Shown: positions 26,718 through 35,489, numbered from the stretch's first letter. The stretch: DNA of 37,317 nucleotides from Alphaproteobacteria bacterium (GCA_021774615.1 JAJFIW010000036.1:1-37317); one strand, 5' to 3'. The notes: generated by a model from the sequence alone, not told the origin. Made by a program: numbers and translations.

Positions 26718-27494
26718 TTAATTTGCATATCTATTCGCCCATATTGCTAAAATGTCGCCTACATAATCTGCATCTCTGTCATCACGCAAAAAATGGTCTG
26801 CATTAGGCAAACTTACAAAAGTTTTAGGGTGTTTGGCAGCTTCGTATATTTTCCTAGCGTTATCAATGTCTACTGTATCGTCTTCTGGGGTGTGAAAAAT
26901 TAGAAAATGCTTTTTCATATGGCTAATAATATGTGCCATATCATGGTTGCGGATATCTTCTATAAACTGTTTTTTTATGGTGAAAGTACGGCCTGCTAGC
27001 TGCACGTCTTTTTCACCATCTTCAAGGATTGAGTCAATATCACAACTAAAAGTATGCGCCACATGTGCAGGCTCAAATGGCGAGTTTATAGTTGCAACTG
27101 CTTTAGCCTCAGGGGTTAAGCTTGCGGCTACAATTGCAGCAGTTCCACCAAAACTATGGCCATAAATAAGGGTAGGGGGTTGGTGGTTTTCTCGTAGCCA
27201 TTGGATACCAGCCAATAAGTCTCGGACATTCGTTGAAAAATTAGTATCCGAGAAATCTCCTTCACTACCACCAAGACCAGTAAAGTCTACTCTTAATACA
27301 CCAAAGCCATTTTCTGCTAATGCTCTAGATAGCTGTACTGTTGTTCTAAAACTTTTTGAACAAGTAAAACAATGAGCAAAAATGGCAAATGCTTTTGGGG
27401 TATGCCCCTCAGGCATGTCAAGGCGAGCATCTAGTGTATGCCCATCATCAATTTTAATGCGTACCTGTTGGGTCTTAATAGGGAAATTGTTCAT
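26718..27494 (-). CDS. Alpha/beta hydrolase of the OsmC-associated type
   Basis: 258 residues with a full hydrolase fold. HCFTCSK at 41-47 and FTGLGGSEGDF are typical of the hydrolase that is fused to, or lies next to, OsmC in many proteobacteria. The nucleophile is S114 in GHSFGG. The acid and base are probably in HTPEDDTV and NADHFL. No OsmC domain or gene is present here. AGGACATTTT precedes the ATG. A 27-codon frame with a near-identical start region ends 13 bases upstream. Confidence 0.82.
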   Translation of the reverse strand: MNNFPIKTQQVRIKIDDGHTLDARLDMPEGHTPKAFAIFAHCFTCSKSFRTTVQLSRALAENGFGVLRVDFTGLGGSEGDFSDTNFSTNVRDLLAGIQWLRENHQPPTLIYGHSFGGTAAIVAASLTPEAKAVATINSPFEPAHVAHTFSCDIDSILEDGEKDVQLAGRTFTIKKQFIEDIRNHDMAHIISHMKKHFLIFHTPEDDTVDIDNARKIYEAAKHPKTFVSLPNADHFLRDDRDADYVGDILAIWANRYAN

Positions 27495-27507
27495 AAAATG
27501 TCCTTTA

Positions 27508-27591
27508 CTATAGTAAGCTTATTCTATAATTATTTTCATAAACTTGCAAAATTGTCCAATGATGAAACAATTTAGAGAAAAGTTTATTCAT
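27508..27591 (-). CDS. possible 27-residue leader peptide upstream of the hydrolase
   Basis: A short frame starting MNKLFSKLFHH and ending RISLL. Its start region AGGACGTTTTATGAATAA closely copies that of the hydrolase gene (AGGACATTTTATGAACAA), so it has a believable ribosome site at the correct spacing. The stop lies 13 bases before the hydrolase ATG. No run of a regulatory amino acid is seen. It could be a real leader, or a by-product of a duplication of the start region. Confidence 0.35.
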   Translation of the reverse strand: MNKLFSKLFHHWTILQVYENNYRISLL

Positions 27592-27712
27592 AAAACGTCC
27601 TATCTATTAGTGTAAAATAGCTGTTTATGTGTGAACTTATATTTTTTATCACAATTTATTTAAAGTATGAGGCATAATCTAACATGAATTATAAAATCAT
27701 GGAGAATATCTT

Positions 27713-28231
27713 ATGCTATGGAATAATGAGATAGAAAGTAAAATAACCCCTCAGTTGTGGCATCAGGCTGCAGGTTGTATTACTTCAGTAAAATTCCAAT
27801 TTCATACATTAGTAGAAATCAACACCATTAATAGTTATCTTAGCCAATGGATGGACACAGACAGCAATTTGCTGCTAGGCGTTAGGGAAATTATGGTAAA
27901 TGCAGTTGAGCACGGTAATTTAGGTATTGGCTATAAATTAAAGTCAAAGCTACTTGAAGATGGCACATGGCTTGACGAAATCCATAAACGTTTAGCTATG
28001 CATAAATACCTAGATAAAATGGCCACCATTCATGTGGATTTTGACGGCGAAAAAGTTAAAATAATGGTTCAAGATGATGGCGTAGGCTTTGATTATAATA
28101 TGTTTTTATCTGAAAACATGGACGACAGAAAATTCCATGGGCGAGGCCTACACATGGCACAAGAAATGGCTTTTGAAGAGATGACATTTAGTAAAGACGG
28201 TTCTTGTGTAACTTGTATCGGTAAATTGTAG
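27713..28231 (+). CDS. RsbW-like HATPase (anti-sigma-type serine kinase)
   Basis: 172 residues of a GHKL ATPase. The N-box is REIMVNAVEHGN with the Mg-binding Asn at 63, G1 is DDGVGFD, and G2 is GRGLHMA. No dimerisation His is present, which fits RsbW/SpoIIAB-type kinases better than histidine kinases. The usual partner is a STAS protein, and the only one in the window is at 17331-17624. GGAGA supports the start. It is flanked by a bidirectional terminator and stands alone. Confidence 0.8.
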   Translation: MLWNNEIESKITPQLWHQAAGCITSVKFQFHTLVEINTINSYLSQWMDTDSNLLLGVREIMVNAVEHGNLGIGYKLKSKLLEDGTWLDEIHKRLAMHKYLDKMATIHVDFDGEKVKIMVQDDGVGFDYNMFLSENMDDRKFHGRGLHMAQEMAFEEMTFSKDGSCVTCIGKL

Positions 28232-28241
28232 TTTATAGGAC

Positions 28242-28275
28242 AAAAAAATACCCCGCTACTGCGGGGTATTTTTTT
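28242..28275. terminator. bidirectional Rho-independent terminator
   Basis: A perfect 15-bp stem (AAAAAAATACCCCGC at 28242-28256, complement at 28261-28275) has a TACT loop. A and T runs on both sides let it end both the HATPase transcript and the converging LemA-like transcript. Confidence 0.92.
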
Positions 28276-28302
28276 CGCTATACATATGTTGCCTGTAGGT
28301 GG

Positions 28303-28872
28303 TTACGAGCCTTGTCTAAGATTTAAACCACTATCAACGCCTGATTTAAATGAATTGTTGGAGTGCTCGCTTGTAATAATTTTGTATTCATCAAGGTTAA
28401 TTGATGGATAACCTGCCATAGGGAACCAAATTTTACCCCAGAATGTATCTAGTTCATCGGTGTATATTTGCTTCTTGGATATTAGAGCAGTTTGACCATT
28501 TTCAAACTTATTGCGGCCTGCCACAATGATAGTCTGAATTTTGGTAAATACTGCTGGATCCACCTGCTGATTCTGTTCTTGAATCCACTGGAATACAGCC
28601 TGACTACCATCATCACCATACCGCCCAGACATTGCTTCTTTTACAACGCTTTTTAGGCCATCCACATATATATCTGGGACTTGCACCGCTTCAGATACTT
28701 TATTCGAATAGCTTGATAGAATATTCTGGTTTTCAGTATATTGGGCAATAATTGCTTTTTCCATGGTATTAGCACGATCATGGTAACTAACATATGTTGA
28801 AAACACCACAAGGGCTAGAATAGCCAATACACCAATTACACTACCAACAACAATAAGGACTGTTTTATTCAT
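28303..28872 (-). CDS. LemA-like membrane-anchored protein
   Basis: 189 residues with one N-terminal membrane helix (about 4-26) and a helical domain outside. The layout (short N-terminus, TM, long helical bundle with KIQTIIVAGRNKFENGQ and YPSINLDEY) is that of the LemA family, but the usual RRADLIPNLV motif is replaced by DRANTMEKAI, so this is a distant member. LemA proteins often sit beside TPM-domain proteins, as here. GGAG eight bases ahead of the ATG supports the start. Function unknown. Confidence 0.65.
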   Translation of the reverse strand: MNKTVLIVVGSVIGVLAILALVVFSTYVSYHDRANTMEKAIIAQYTENQNILSSYSNKVSEAVQVPDIYVDGLKSVVKEAMSGRYGDDGSQAVFQWIQEQNQQVDPAVFTKIQTIIVAGRNKFENGQTALISKKQIYTDELDTFWGKIWFPMAGYPSINLDEYKIITSEHSNNSFKSGVDSGLNLRQGS

Positions 28873-28904
28873 GTATTTCTCCAAAATTAATAAAGAGTGC
28901 AACT

Positions 28905-29999
28905 TTAGTAGGTTCTTCTATTACGATAACCGCCGTTAGTGCGAGAATTAACCCACAATAATACGCCGATACCAGCTAGAACACTGAAGATTATTGCTAT
29001 GATGACAACCCATAATGGTGGCTCAATTGCATCTTTTAGATACTCAAGGTCCGCCATTTGAGGACGATCAAATAACTCTTCTACGGTATTAGTTATGATT
29101 TTAGAAATAATCATACCATCCATAGTTTTTGCTTCAGTGATCGTATTTATCATAGTTTTTTGGAATAACTCATTACCAGTATTCTTAGTAAAAGTTATAA
29201 CATCTACCCACGATACATCTAGGGTTTCATTTACACCAATAAGAACAATTGCATCATTCTTATTGCCCCCATCCCACGCTGCTTCAACTTTGTAGCGGTA
29301 TTTGGGGTCTTCGGTGTTTGCGATGACTACAATAATATTGACCTGTTTTTGCGGGCCAAGCTTACGTAATGCCATGCTTATTTGCTCATTCCAAATACGA
29401 ATATCCGGAACATTCACACCCACGCTTAATACGCGGTGTACATGGTGGTAGTCATGTACACGTGGGTACTTAGGAACTATAGGCAAACTTGCATCATTTG
29501 GTGCAGTCACATGGTATATTGAGCTTGGCACAGCTTGAACATAATTATCATAGCTATGTTCTCGCGATGCGGGCTGCCCTTTTGTTATCTTACTCCAGCG
29601 GGGAGGGGGATGGATACCTTGTCTGTCGATCCGAGCAATAGTGAAGTTCCCAGCAGTGCTAGAAACATCCCAGTCATAGTCATAGCTATGCTCATAGCAG
29701 GTGTCACATGTTTCATGACCATCCTCATCTGTACTACAGGGAGGGCAGTCGTAGCTGTGTACACACGAAACAGCAACTTGCTCTTTATCAGTTATTTCGC
29801 CAGTCCATATTTCAGTGTCCGCCATTTGCGAATATTTACTTGTTTGCCAAATACCAGACATAACTAGGCAGCCAACAATAATTGCTGCAGCAACACTAAT
29901 AATGCTAGGCCTTTGCTTACCCGCATAAGGGGTAACTGCAAACCAGATAAGTGGTATAAAAATAGGGATAAGTAGAAGCCAATAAATATTAGCTAACAT
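28905..29999 (-). CDS. Cysteine-rich membrane protein with TPM-like domain
   Basis: 364 residues. Two N-terminal hydrophobic helices (about 1-22 and 33-50), a long soluble part and a C-terminal helix (about 327-350) followed by a basic tail. Soon after TM2 lie C79, C85xxC88 and C98xxC101, a pattern like a zinc ribbon or paired disulfides, with HSYD repeated at 81-84 and 104-107. The middle (IIVVIANTEDP, then GGNKNDAIVLIGVNE) resembles TPM domains in order of strands. AAGGA precedes the ATG. The LemA-like gene follows after 32 bases, so the two are likely to work together. Confidence 0.6.
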   Translation of the reverse strand: MLANIYWLLLIPIFIPLIWFAVTPYAGKQRPSIISVAAAIIVGCLVMSGIWQTSKYSQMADTEIWTGEITDKEQVAVSCVHSYDCPPCSTDEDGHETCDTCYEHSYDYDWDVSSTAGNFTIARIDRQGIHPPPRWSKITKGQPASREHSYDNYVQAVPSSIYHVTAPNDASLPIVPKYPRVHDYHHVHRVLSVGVNVPDIRIWNEQISMALRKLGPQKQVNIIVVIANTEDPKYRYKVEAAWDGGNKNDAIVLIGVNETLDVSWVDVITFTKNTGNELFQKTMINTITEAKTMDGMIISKIITNTVEELFDRPQMADLEYLKDAIEPPLWVVIIAIIFSVLAGIGVLLWVNSRTNGGYRNRRTY

Positions 30000-30104
30000 A
30001 TAAATTCCTTATGGAGGTTGAAAAAAGAAAACTAAATGAAGATCTACATTAACTCCGTAGCCAGAGATGTATACAATAGGTTTTATAGCATTACAATAAT
30101 TTTG

Positions 30105-30710
30105 TTAAGAAAGCTGCTTATAAGACAACCAGCCAAGTTTGATTGCACCAAGTGCCATAAACACAGCAATTCCATAGCTTAAATATAGGTCTAGGCTGGA
30201 TATTCCAGTTACTGTCATTGCTATGCCGCCTAGTAGCATTGCAATAGCCATAAATGTATGGCTGAAAATATAAACACATGCGCCTAGTACTAATGGATGG
30301 CATTTGGCGCCATATAACAGGCGACCTGTGCTGGCGTGTACTATAATACTTAATATGCCAAACACTGTAATAATAAGCCCACCATGAGTTGCGGACATAT
30401 GGTGGTGGTAATGGTCTTCGCCCGTGCTTAGTAAAAAGGCTGCCATAATAAGTAAGTAGGTAGCAATTGCAACCCCGCCGAGGCCTTCGGTTCTTTTTCG
30501 TGCGTTTTCAGGCATTTTTGCAGAAATTGTCTGGATAACAAGCGCTAATGCAAGTAACCCACTATGCCCAAGCATATCAAGCCCATCGGCAGTAAGAGTG
30601 CGCAAAGAGAATATCGAGCCCGACACAAGCTCCACACCAGCAAAGCCAAGGATTACTAGCATAGCTAATAACAGGCGATTAATTGGGTTCTGGTGCAAGG
30701 TTTGTGTCAT
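30105..30710 (-). CDS. CDF-like cation transporter with permuted metal site
   Basis: 201 residues with about six membrane helices and no C-terminal cytoplasmic domain. The overall pattern matches cation diffusion facilitators of the CzcD group. In TM2 the usual HxxxD reads D45xxxH49 (ADGLDMLGH), and in TM5 the matching positions are Y137 and H141. A His-rich loop (EDHYHHH, 98-104) lies between TM3 and TM4. Either metal choice has changed or transport has been lost. ATG at 30710 is used, as an upstream TTG has no support. Confidence 0.7.
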   Translation of the reverse strand: MTQTLHQNPINRLLLAMLVILGFAGVELVSGSIFSLRTLTADGLDMLGHSGLLALALVIQTISAKMPENARKRTEGLGGVAIATYLLIMAAFLLSTGEDHYHHHMSATHGGLIITVFGILSIIVHASTGRLLYGAKCHPLVLGACVYIFSHTFMAIAMLLGGIAMTVTGISSLDLYLSYGIAVFMALGAIKLGWLSYKQLS

Positions 30711-30820
30711 GTTCAACTTTTAACTAATTAAATATATTGTAACGTATAACAGAAAAGTTTTCCCGCGCATCCTTTTTTTGATGTATTTTAGAATAAAAAA
30801 AACAGAGAAGGTTGTTTTAG

Positions 30821-32665
30821 TTGGAACATAGCGCAATTCAGATTTTCACATTATTACTAGTTTTAGCTGTGGGTGCTCAGTGGTTGGCGTGGCGTACGCA
30901 TTTGCCTGCGATTGTGCTTTTGTCTGTCGTTGGTATTGTTTTAGGGCCTGTGTTAGGCGTTATTGAACCACATGCACAAATGGGTGGGATGCTCGGGTCG
31001 CTAGTGTCGTTAGCTGTGGCTGTTATTTTGTTTGACGGTGGCCTAAGCCTCCGTTTTGAAGAACTAAAAGAAACAAAGCGAGCAGTTTGGCGTTTAGTTG
31101 GTATTGGTGGGCTATTAAGCTGGGTTCTTATTACTATGGCTGCTTGTTATATTATGGGGCTTTCATTGCCAGTTTCTATTTTGTTTGGCGGTATTCTTGT
31201 TGTAACAGGGCCTACAGTTATTGTGCCTTTACTAAGGCAAGCAAAACTTAACACTAGGGTTTCTTCTGTGCTGAAATGGGAGGGGATTGTTATTGACCCC
31301 ATAGGCGCAATGTTTGCTGTTATTACTTATACATACCTAACAACTCCTGTGCTAGAAACTAGCCCCATGGCAAGCACTGTTGACTTAACAGTTATTATTG
31401 TTTTTTTAGTTATAATAAGTTTTCTTTTTGGACGAGCAACAGCTTGGCTAGTCCGAGATGACCACCTGCCAGAGTTTTTAAAAGCACCAGCCGTATTAAC
31501 AGCAGTAGTACTTAGCTACGCTATTTCTAATATGATGCTAAACGAAGGAGGGTTAATTGCGGTAACTGTACTAGGTTTAACTCTTGCAAATAGCCGTATT
31601 GCTAGCATGGAAGAAATACGCCGTATTAAAGAGTACCTTAGCCTTATTTTAATTTCGTTCTTGTTTATCTTACTAACTGCCACTTTAACCCTAGCAGACA
31701 TAGAGCAAATTGGTTGGCGCGATGGGCTATTTATTTTAGCTTTAGTGTTTGTAATTCGCCCGCTGGTAGTAATGCTTACAACCAAAGGCACTAAGTTAAC
31801 AGTTAAAGAACGAGCTCTTATTAGCTTTGTGGCACCTCGTGGTGTTGTACTTGTTGCGATTTGTGGTTTATTTGGGCCATTGTTGGTAGAGGCTGGCTAT
31901 GCCGATGGTGCTCGTCTTGTGCCGTTGTCATTTGCTGTGGTGTTATCTACTGTTTTGTTTTACGGCTTTAGTATTAAGAAACTTGCTAAGTCACTTAACC
32001 TAACAGCCAAAAAGTCTGGCGGCGTACTGCTAGTAGGCGCTAACCATTGGACATTTAAACTAGCACTTGCTCTAAAAAAACAAAACATACCTGTAATGAT
32101 AGCCGACGATAACTGGCACCGCTTGCGCCAAGCTAGGTTGGCAGAAGTACCCGTACACTATGGCGAGGTTGCTTCCGAAGGAATTGAGCATACTTTAGAG
32201 TTTAACCCCTACAGCTATTTAGTCGCTGCAACCGATAATTTTGCATATAATGCATTGGTGTGTGGCAAATTTACCCATATGTTCGGACGCGGAGGAACTA
32301 TCCAACTAGCGGGCGACAAAGACGACACCTCAGACCCTAAGGCATACAGCCATACACTACGTGGTAAAACATTAGTGGGCGATAATTCTAATTATGAAGA
32401 TATCATGCTAAAGCACCGAGAAGGTTGGGATTTTTCTGGCATTTTATTAACAGAGGAGTTCTCATACGTAGAGTTCAAGCGTAGGAATGGCGACCATACC
32501 TTGCCAGTTATGGCGATAAGCCCTAATGGCCGTGTTACTTTTAATATTCAAGGGGCAGAGTTTTCGCCCCCTGAAGGGCATACACTGCTAGTATTTTCAC
32601 CCAAAAAAGATCAACATGCAGCCACTATGACCAAGAGTAATAAAGTGCGCTTAAAGGATATATAA
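30821..32665 (+). CDS. NhaP-like Na+/H+ antiporter with C-terminal Rossmann-like domain
   Basis: A CPA1-type exchanger of 614 residues. The membrane part (about 1-390, twelve or thirteen helices) shows FDGGLSLRFEEL, GPTVIVPLLRQ and the ion-site run EGIVIDPIGA. The soluble part starts with VLLVGANHWTFKLALALKK and resembles an RCK/TrkA-N domain, which may gate transport by nucleotide binding. The glycine motif is incomplete. The start must be the TTG at 30821: the codon just before it is a stop, and the next Met lies after the first helix. GAAGG precedes it. Confidence 0.87.
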   Translation: MEHSAIQIFTLLLVLAVGAQWLAWRTHLPAIVLLSVVGIVLGPVLGVIEPHAQMGGMLGSLVSLAVAVILFDGGLSLRFEELKETKRAVWRLVGIGGLLSWVLITMAACYIMGLSLPVSILFGGILVVTGPTVIVPLLRQAKLNTRVSSVLKWEGIVIDPIGAMFAVITYTYLTTPVLETSPMASTVDLTVIIVFLVIISFLFGRATAWLVRDDHLPEFLKAPAVLTAVVLSYAISNMMLNEGGLIAVTVLGLTLANSRIASMEEIRRIKEYLSLILISFLFILLTATLTLADIEQIGWRDGLFILALVFVIRPLVVMLTTKGTKLTVKERALISFVAPRGVVLVAICGLFGPLLVEAGYADGARLVPLSFAVVLSTVLFYGFSIKKLAKSLNLTAKKSGGVLLVGANHWTFKLALALKKQNIPVMIADDNWHRLRQARLAEVPVHYGEVASEGIEHTLEFNPYSYLVAATDNFAYNALVCGKFTHMFGRGGTIQLAGDKDDTSDPKAYSHTLRGKTLVGDNSNYEDIMLKHREGWDFSGILLTEEFSYVEFKRRNGDHTLPVMAISPNGRVTFNIQGAEFSPPEGHTLLVFSPKKDQHAATMTKSNKVRLKDI

Positions 32666-32975
32666 CCCAGCCTAACTGCGGCTATGTTGTGGCTTAAGAT
32701 TAGCTTAAAAAATGACATTTTAGATTAAAAAACTCCTCACAACCTATGGTTTAGATTTGTGCATTTGTCTCTGCATTTGTCTGACAATTTTTACGTGCAC
32801 TTTTAGGGTTGACTATACCAATTATGGTTAGTACTATCATCGCGCATAGAACTTTTTTGGTTGTGTGTGGCAGGGCTCCAAGATCTGTCTAAAACAAGAG
32901 GGGAAAGGCTAGTTTTTGTTTTCATGTCCGAAACTAACCTTTGCTGCGATAATAAAAAAACAGGAAATATAAATA
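32666..32975. promoter_or_regulatory. autotransporter upstream region with long leader
   Basis: 310 bases without a gene. It contains a tandem pair GCATTTGTCT (32761-32770 and 32773-32782) and a good promoter after it. A leader of about 130 bases follows, with an imperfect 10-bp hairpin (AGGCTAGTTT at 32906-32915, AAACTAACCT at 32931-32940), and CAGGAAA ahead of the start codon. A short frame at 32861-33064 runs into the gene in another phase and is not credible. Confidence 0.6.
32809..32837 (+). promoter_or_regulatory. sigma70-type promoter of the autotransporter gene
   Basis: TTGACT (32809-32814) and TACTAT (32832-32837) are separated by 17 bases. The -35 box matches the consensus at five of six positions and the -10 at four. 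The expected start point is about 130 bases ahead of the ATG. Confidence 0.6.
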
Positions 32976-35489
32976 ATGAAAATCAAACAAACATCTCTAC
33001 TATTAGCCACAACGGCTCTTGTAGGTATCTCTGCTTTGTCTGGCACAGCATTTGCACAAGTTGAAGACGCTGCTGCTCCAGCTGTAGCACTTGTTGTAGC
33101 TCCTATTGCTGATGTTGATGGTGGTAAAAACCTTCTTCTAACAACAGCTGCAGAAACTATTCAAGTTACTCAAGCTTTAACTGCTGCTATTGGTACAGGT
33201 ACTGGCAGTGCAATCCAAGCTGGCTTTACAACTGGTGCAACTACATTAACACTTAACAACACAGGCGCTATTGGTGCAGCTACTTTTGATCTTACAGCTG
33301 GCGGCACTATTGATGCTGCTACTGGTCAAGCTTTGAATATTACTATTGCTAGCCCAGTTGCTCAACTTTTTGATGTTGGTGCTGGTACTGTTAATCTAGG
33401 AACTGGTGTTCTTTCAGTTACATCAAGTACAGCTGCTACTGGCTTTACTACTGACGGTACAGTAACATCTGGTGGTGCTATTCTTGATGGTCAAGCTGGT
33501 GGTGCTGCTACTCTTGGTTTTGACGGTACAACTGCTCAAACTTTTGCTGGTGACATTGTTGCTGAAACAGCTGCTGCTAACACAGGCCTTATTGTGAACG
33601 GTGCAACTGCAGACGTTACTTTTAGTGGTACTATTGGTGCAACTGGTACTGTAGTTGGTGCTACAACTGAAGCTGACCTAGACACACTAACAATTACAGA
33701 CGGTGATGCAACATTCACAGGTACATCTGGTTTTAGTGGTGCTGCTACTTTATCTGCTGCAACTAGTGACTTGACTAACTCAGGCACAATGACTGTTGGT
33801 TCTGTTGCTAATGCTGGTACTGTTACCAACTCTGGTACATTAACTGTTGGTGCTGCTTTTGCTGGTGCTGGTGCATTTGTTAACTCTGGTACAGCTACTG
33901 TAACTGGTGCTTTAACAGCAACAGGTGCTGTTACCAACTCTGGTACAATGACAATTACTGGTGATACATCAGGCGCGTCAACTATTGCTAACACTGGTAC
34001 ACTTGTTCTTGATGGTGCTAACAATGCTGCAACTGTTAATAACGCTGGTACTTTAGAAATTGGCCAAGCGCTAACTAACACTGGTACAATTGACCTAGCA
34101 ACTACTGGTACTACTCTTATTGACGGTAGTGCATTTGCTAATGCTGGTGTTATGATTGCTGGTGCTGGTGCTGTAAACCTAACAGGTTCTACTAAAGTTC
34201 TACTTGACCCTGCATTGGTTGCTACAGACGTTGTAACAATTGTTGCTACTGCTGCTCTTGCTGCAAGTAACGTTGACGAGAACATTGCAAACTTAACAGT
34301 TGCATCTGCTCTTAACAAAGTTACTGTTGCTGTAGGTGGTTCTATTGAAGCTACTATCGGTGCTGTTGCTACAGCTTCTGATACTGCTGCTGCTCTTGGC
34401 GTTAGTGTTGCAAATGGTAAAAAACTTAACCAAGCTGGTATAGCTGGTGGTTTACCTGCTGCTACTCAAACAGCTCTTAATAATGCTTTGATTGGTGATG
34501 CTGCTACTGCTAAAGCTGCTGCTGAGCAATTAGGTGACGCTACAGCTGCTGCTGGTGCTGTTGCTGCTGCTTCTACAGGTGCATTTGCAACTGCAAGCAG
34601 TAACATTGGCCAACGTCTAGCTAGTCTTCGTGACGGTTCAGGTGTTGCAGCTGGTGACATGGTAGCTACTAACAACATGTGGTTCCAAGGTACTGCAAGC
34701 ATTCTAGACCAAGATGCACGTAAAGGTGCAGCTGGTTACGAAGCTGACAGCTTTGGTGGTACAATCGGTTACGATAACGAAATCGCTACAGGCACACACG
34801 CTGGTATCGCTTTTGCTTACAACTACACCGATGTTGACGGCGACAGTGCTGCAAACGTTGATAGCTCAGTAGATACTTACTTGTTAAGTGTTTATGGTGA
34901 CAAAACAGTTGGCGATTCATTCGTTAATGGTTCTGTTCACTTCGGTATCAACGATGTTGACACTAAACAAACTGTACTTGGTCTAGGTCGTATGTCAGGT
35001 GACTACTCAACCAACCAATATGGTGCAGCTGTTGAAGTTGGACACGAGTTTGTTGTAGCTGACAACACAACTGTTGTTCCAACATTTGGCTTAAACTACA
35101 CTCGCGTAGAAGGTGACACTGTTACTCTACGTCAAGGTGCTGTAGCTGTAACAGATCGTATCTCTGATAAAGATCTATTTGTTGCTAAATTAGGCGCACG
35201 TGTAGAAGGCGAATACGCTACTGCTGAAGGTACATACATGCCAGAGTTCCACGCGAACTTGATGTATGACTTCGCAAGTGACGAAGTACAAAGTTCTCGT
35301 ACTTTCACAGGTGGTACACTTGTTTCTGATGAGCAAGCTGAAATCGCAGAAGAATCACTAAATATTGGTACTTCTGTAACTTTCGAATCAGTAGACAAAA
35401 TGACATCTGTTAAACTTGGTTACGACGCAGAAATCAGAGATGAGTTCTTGGGTCACACTGGTCAAGTACGCGTATCATTCAAGTTCTAA
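32976..35489 (+). CDS. Autotransporter with repeat-rich passenger and C-terminal beta-barrel
   Basis: 837 residues. A Sec signal peptide (residues 1-28, ending GTAFAQ) leads to a passenger of about 530 residues rich in Ala, Gly, Thr and Val. Residues 266-380 hold about seven turns of an NSGT/NTGT/NAGT motif each 15 or so residues apart, as in beta-solenoids. A helical linker (SNIGQRLASLRDG) precedes the barrel from about 565 to the terminal Phe (VRVSFKF). No protease motif and no cysteine were seen. Codon use is strongly biased to GCT, GGT and ACT/ACA, which suggests high expression. It likely forms a surface layer or adhesin. Confidence 0.88.
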   Translation: MKIKQTSLLLATTALVGISALSGTAFAQVEDAAAPAVALVVAPIADVDGGKNLLLTTAAETIQVTQALTAAIGTGTGSAIQAGFTTGATTLTLNNTGAIGAATFDLTAGGTIDAATGQALNITIASPVAQLFDVGAGTVNLGTGVLSVTSSTAATGFTTDGTVTSGGAILDGQAGGAATLGFDGTTAQTFAGDIVAETAAANTGLIVNGATADVTFSGTIGATGTVVGATTEADLDTLTITDGDATFTGTSGFSGAATLSAATSDLTNSGTMTVGSVANAGTVTNSGTLTVGAAFAGAGAFVNSGTATVTGALTATGAVTNSGTMTITGDTSGASTIANTGTLVLDGANNAATVNNAGTLEIGQALTNTGTIDLATTGTTLIDGSAFANAGVMIAGAGAVNLTGSTKVLLDPALVATDVVTIVATAALAASNVDENIANLTVASALNKVTVAVGGSIEATIGAVATASDTAAALGVSVANGKKLNQAGIAGGLPAATQTALNNALIGDAATAKAAAEQLGDATAAAGAVAAASTGAFATASSNIGQRLASLRDGSGVAAGDMVATNNMWFQGTASILDQDARKGAAGYEADSFGGTIGYDNEIATGTHAGIAFAYNYTDVDGDSAANVDSSVDTYLLSVYGDKTVGDSFVNGSVHFGINDVDTKQTVLGLGRMSGDYSTNQYGAAVEVGHEFVVADNTTVVPTFGLNYTRVEGDTVTLRQGAVAVTDRISDKDLFVAKLGARVEGEYATAEGTYMPEFHANLMYDFASDEVQSSRTFTGGTLVSDEQAEIAEESLNIGTSVTFESVDKMTSVKLGYDAEIRDEFLGHTGQVRVSFKF
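33774..34110 (+). repeat. degenerate repeat coding NSGT/NTGT turns
   Basis: About seven copies of a segment reading AACTCTGGTACA or a close variant (AACACTGGTACA, AACGCTGGTACT) at intervals of about 45-50 bases, all in frame with the autotransporter passenger. It is divergent enough to be an old repeat, not a recent tandem expansion. Confidence 0.7.

Noticed and set aside
32861-33064. 67-codon frame overlapping the start of the autotransporter
   Set aside because: It runs into the autotransporter in another frame, has no family resemblance, and the region is better explained as a leader.
33774-34110. CRISPR-like or tandem repeat array
   Set aside because: The repeats are in frame, vary in sequence and encode NSGT-type protein turns. 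There are no constant repeat and spacer lengths and no cas genes.
33536-34318. 260-codon open frame on the minus strand inside the autotransporter gene
   Set aside because: It is a shadow of the repetitive GCT/ACT/GGT codons of the passenger. It is low complexity (Ala, Val, Pro, Thr), has no ribosome site, and is fully contained in a convincing gene.
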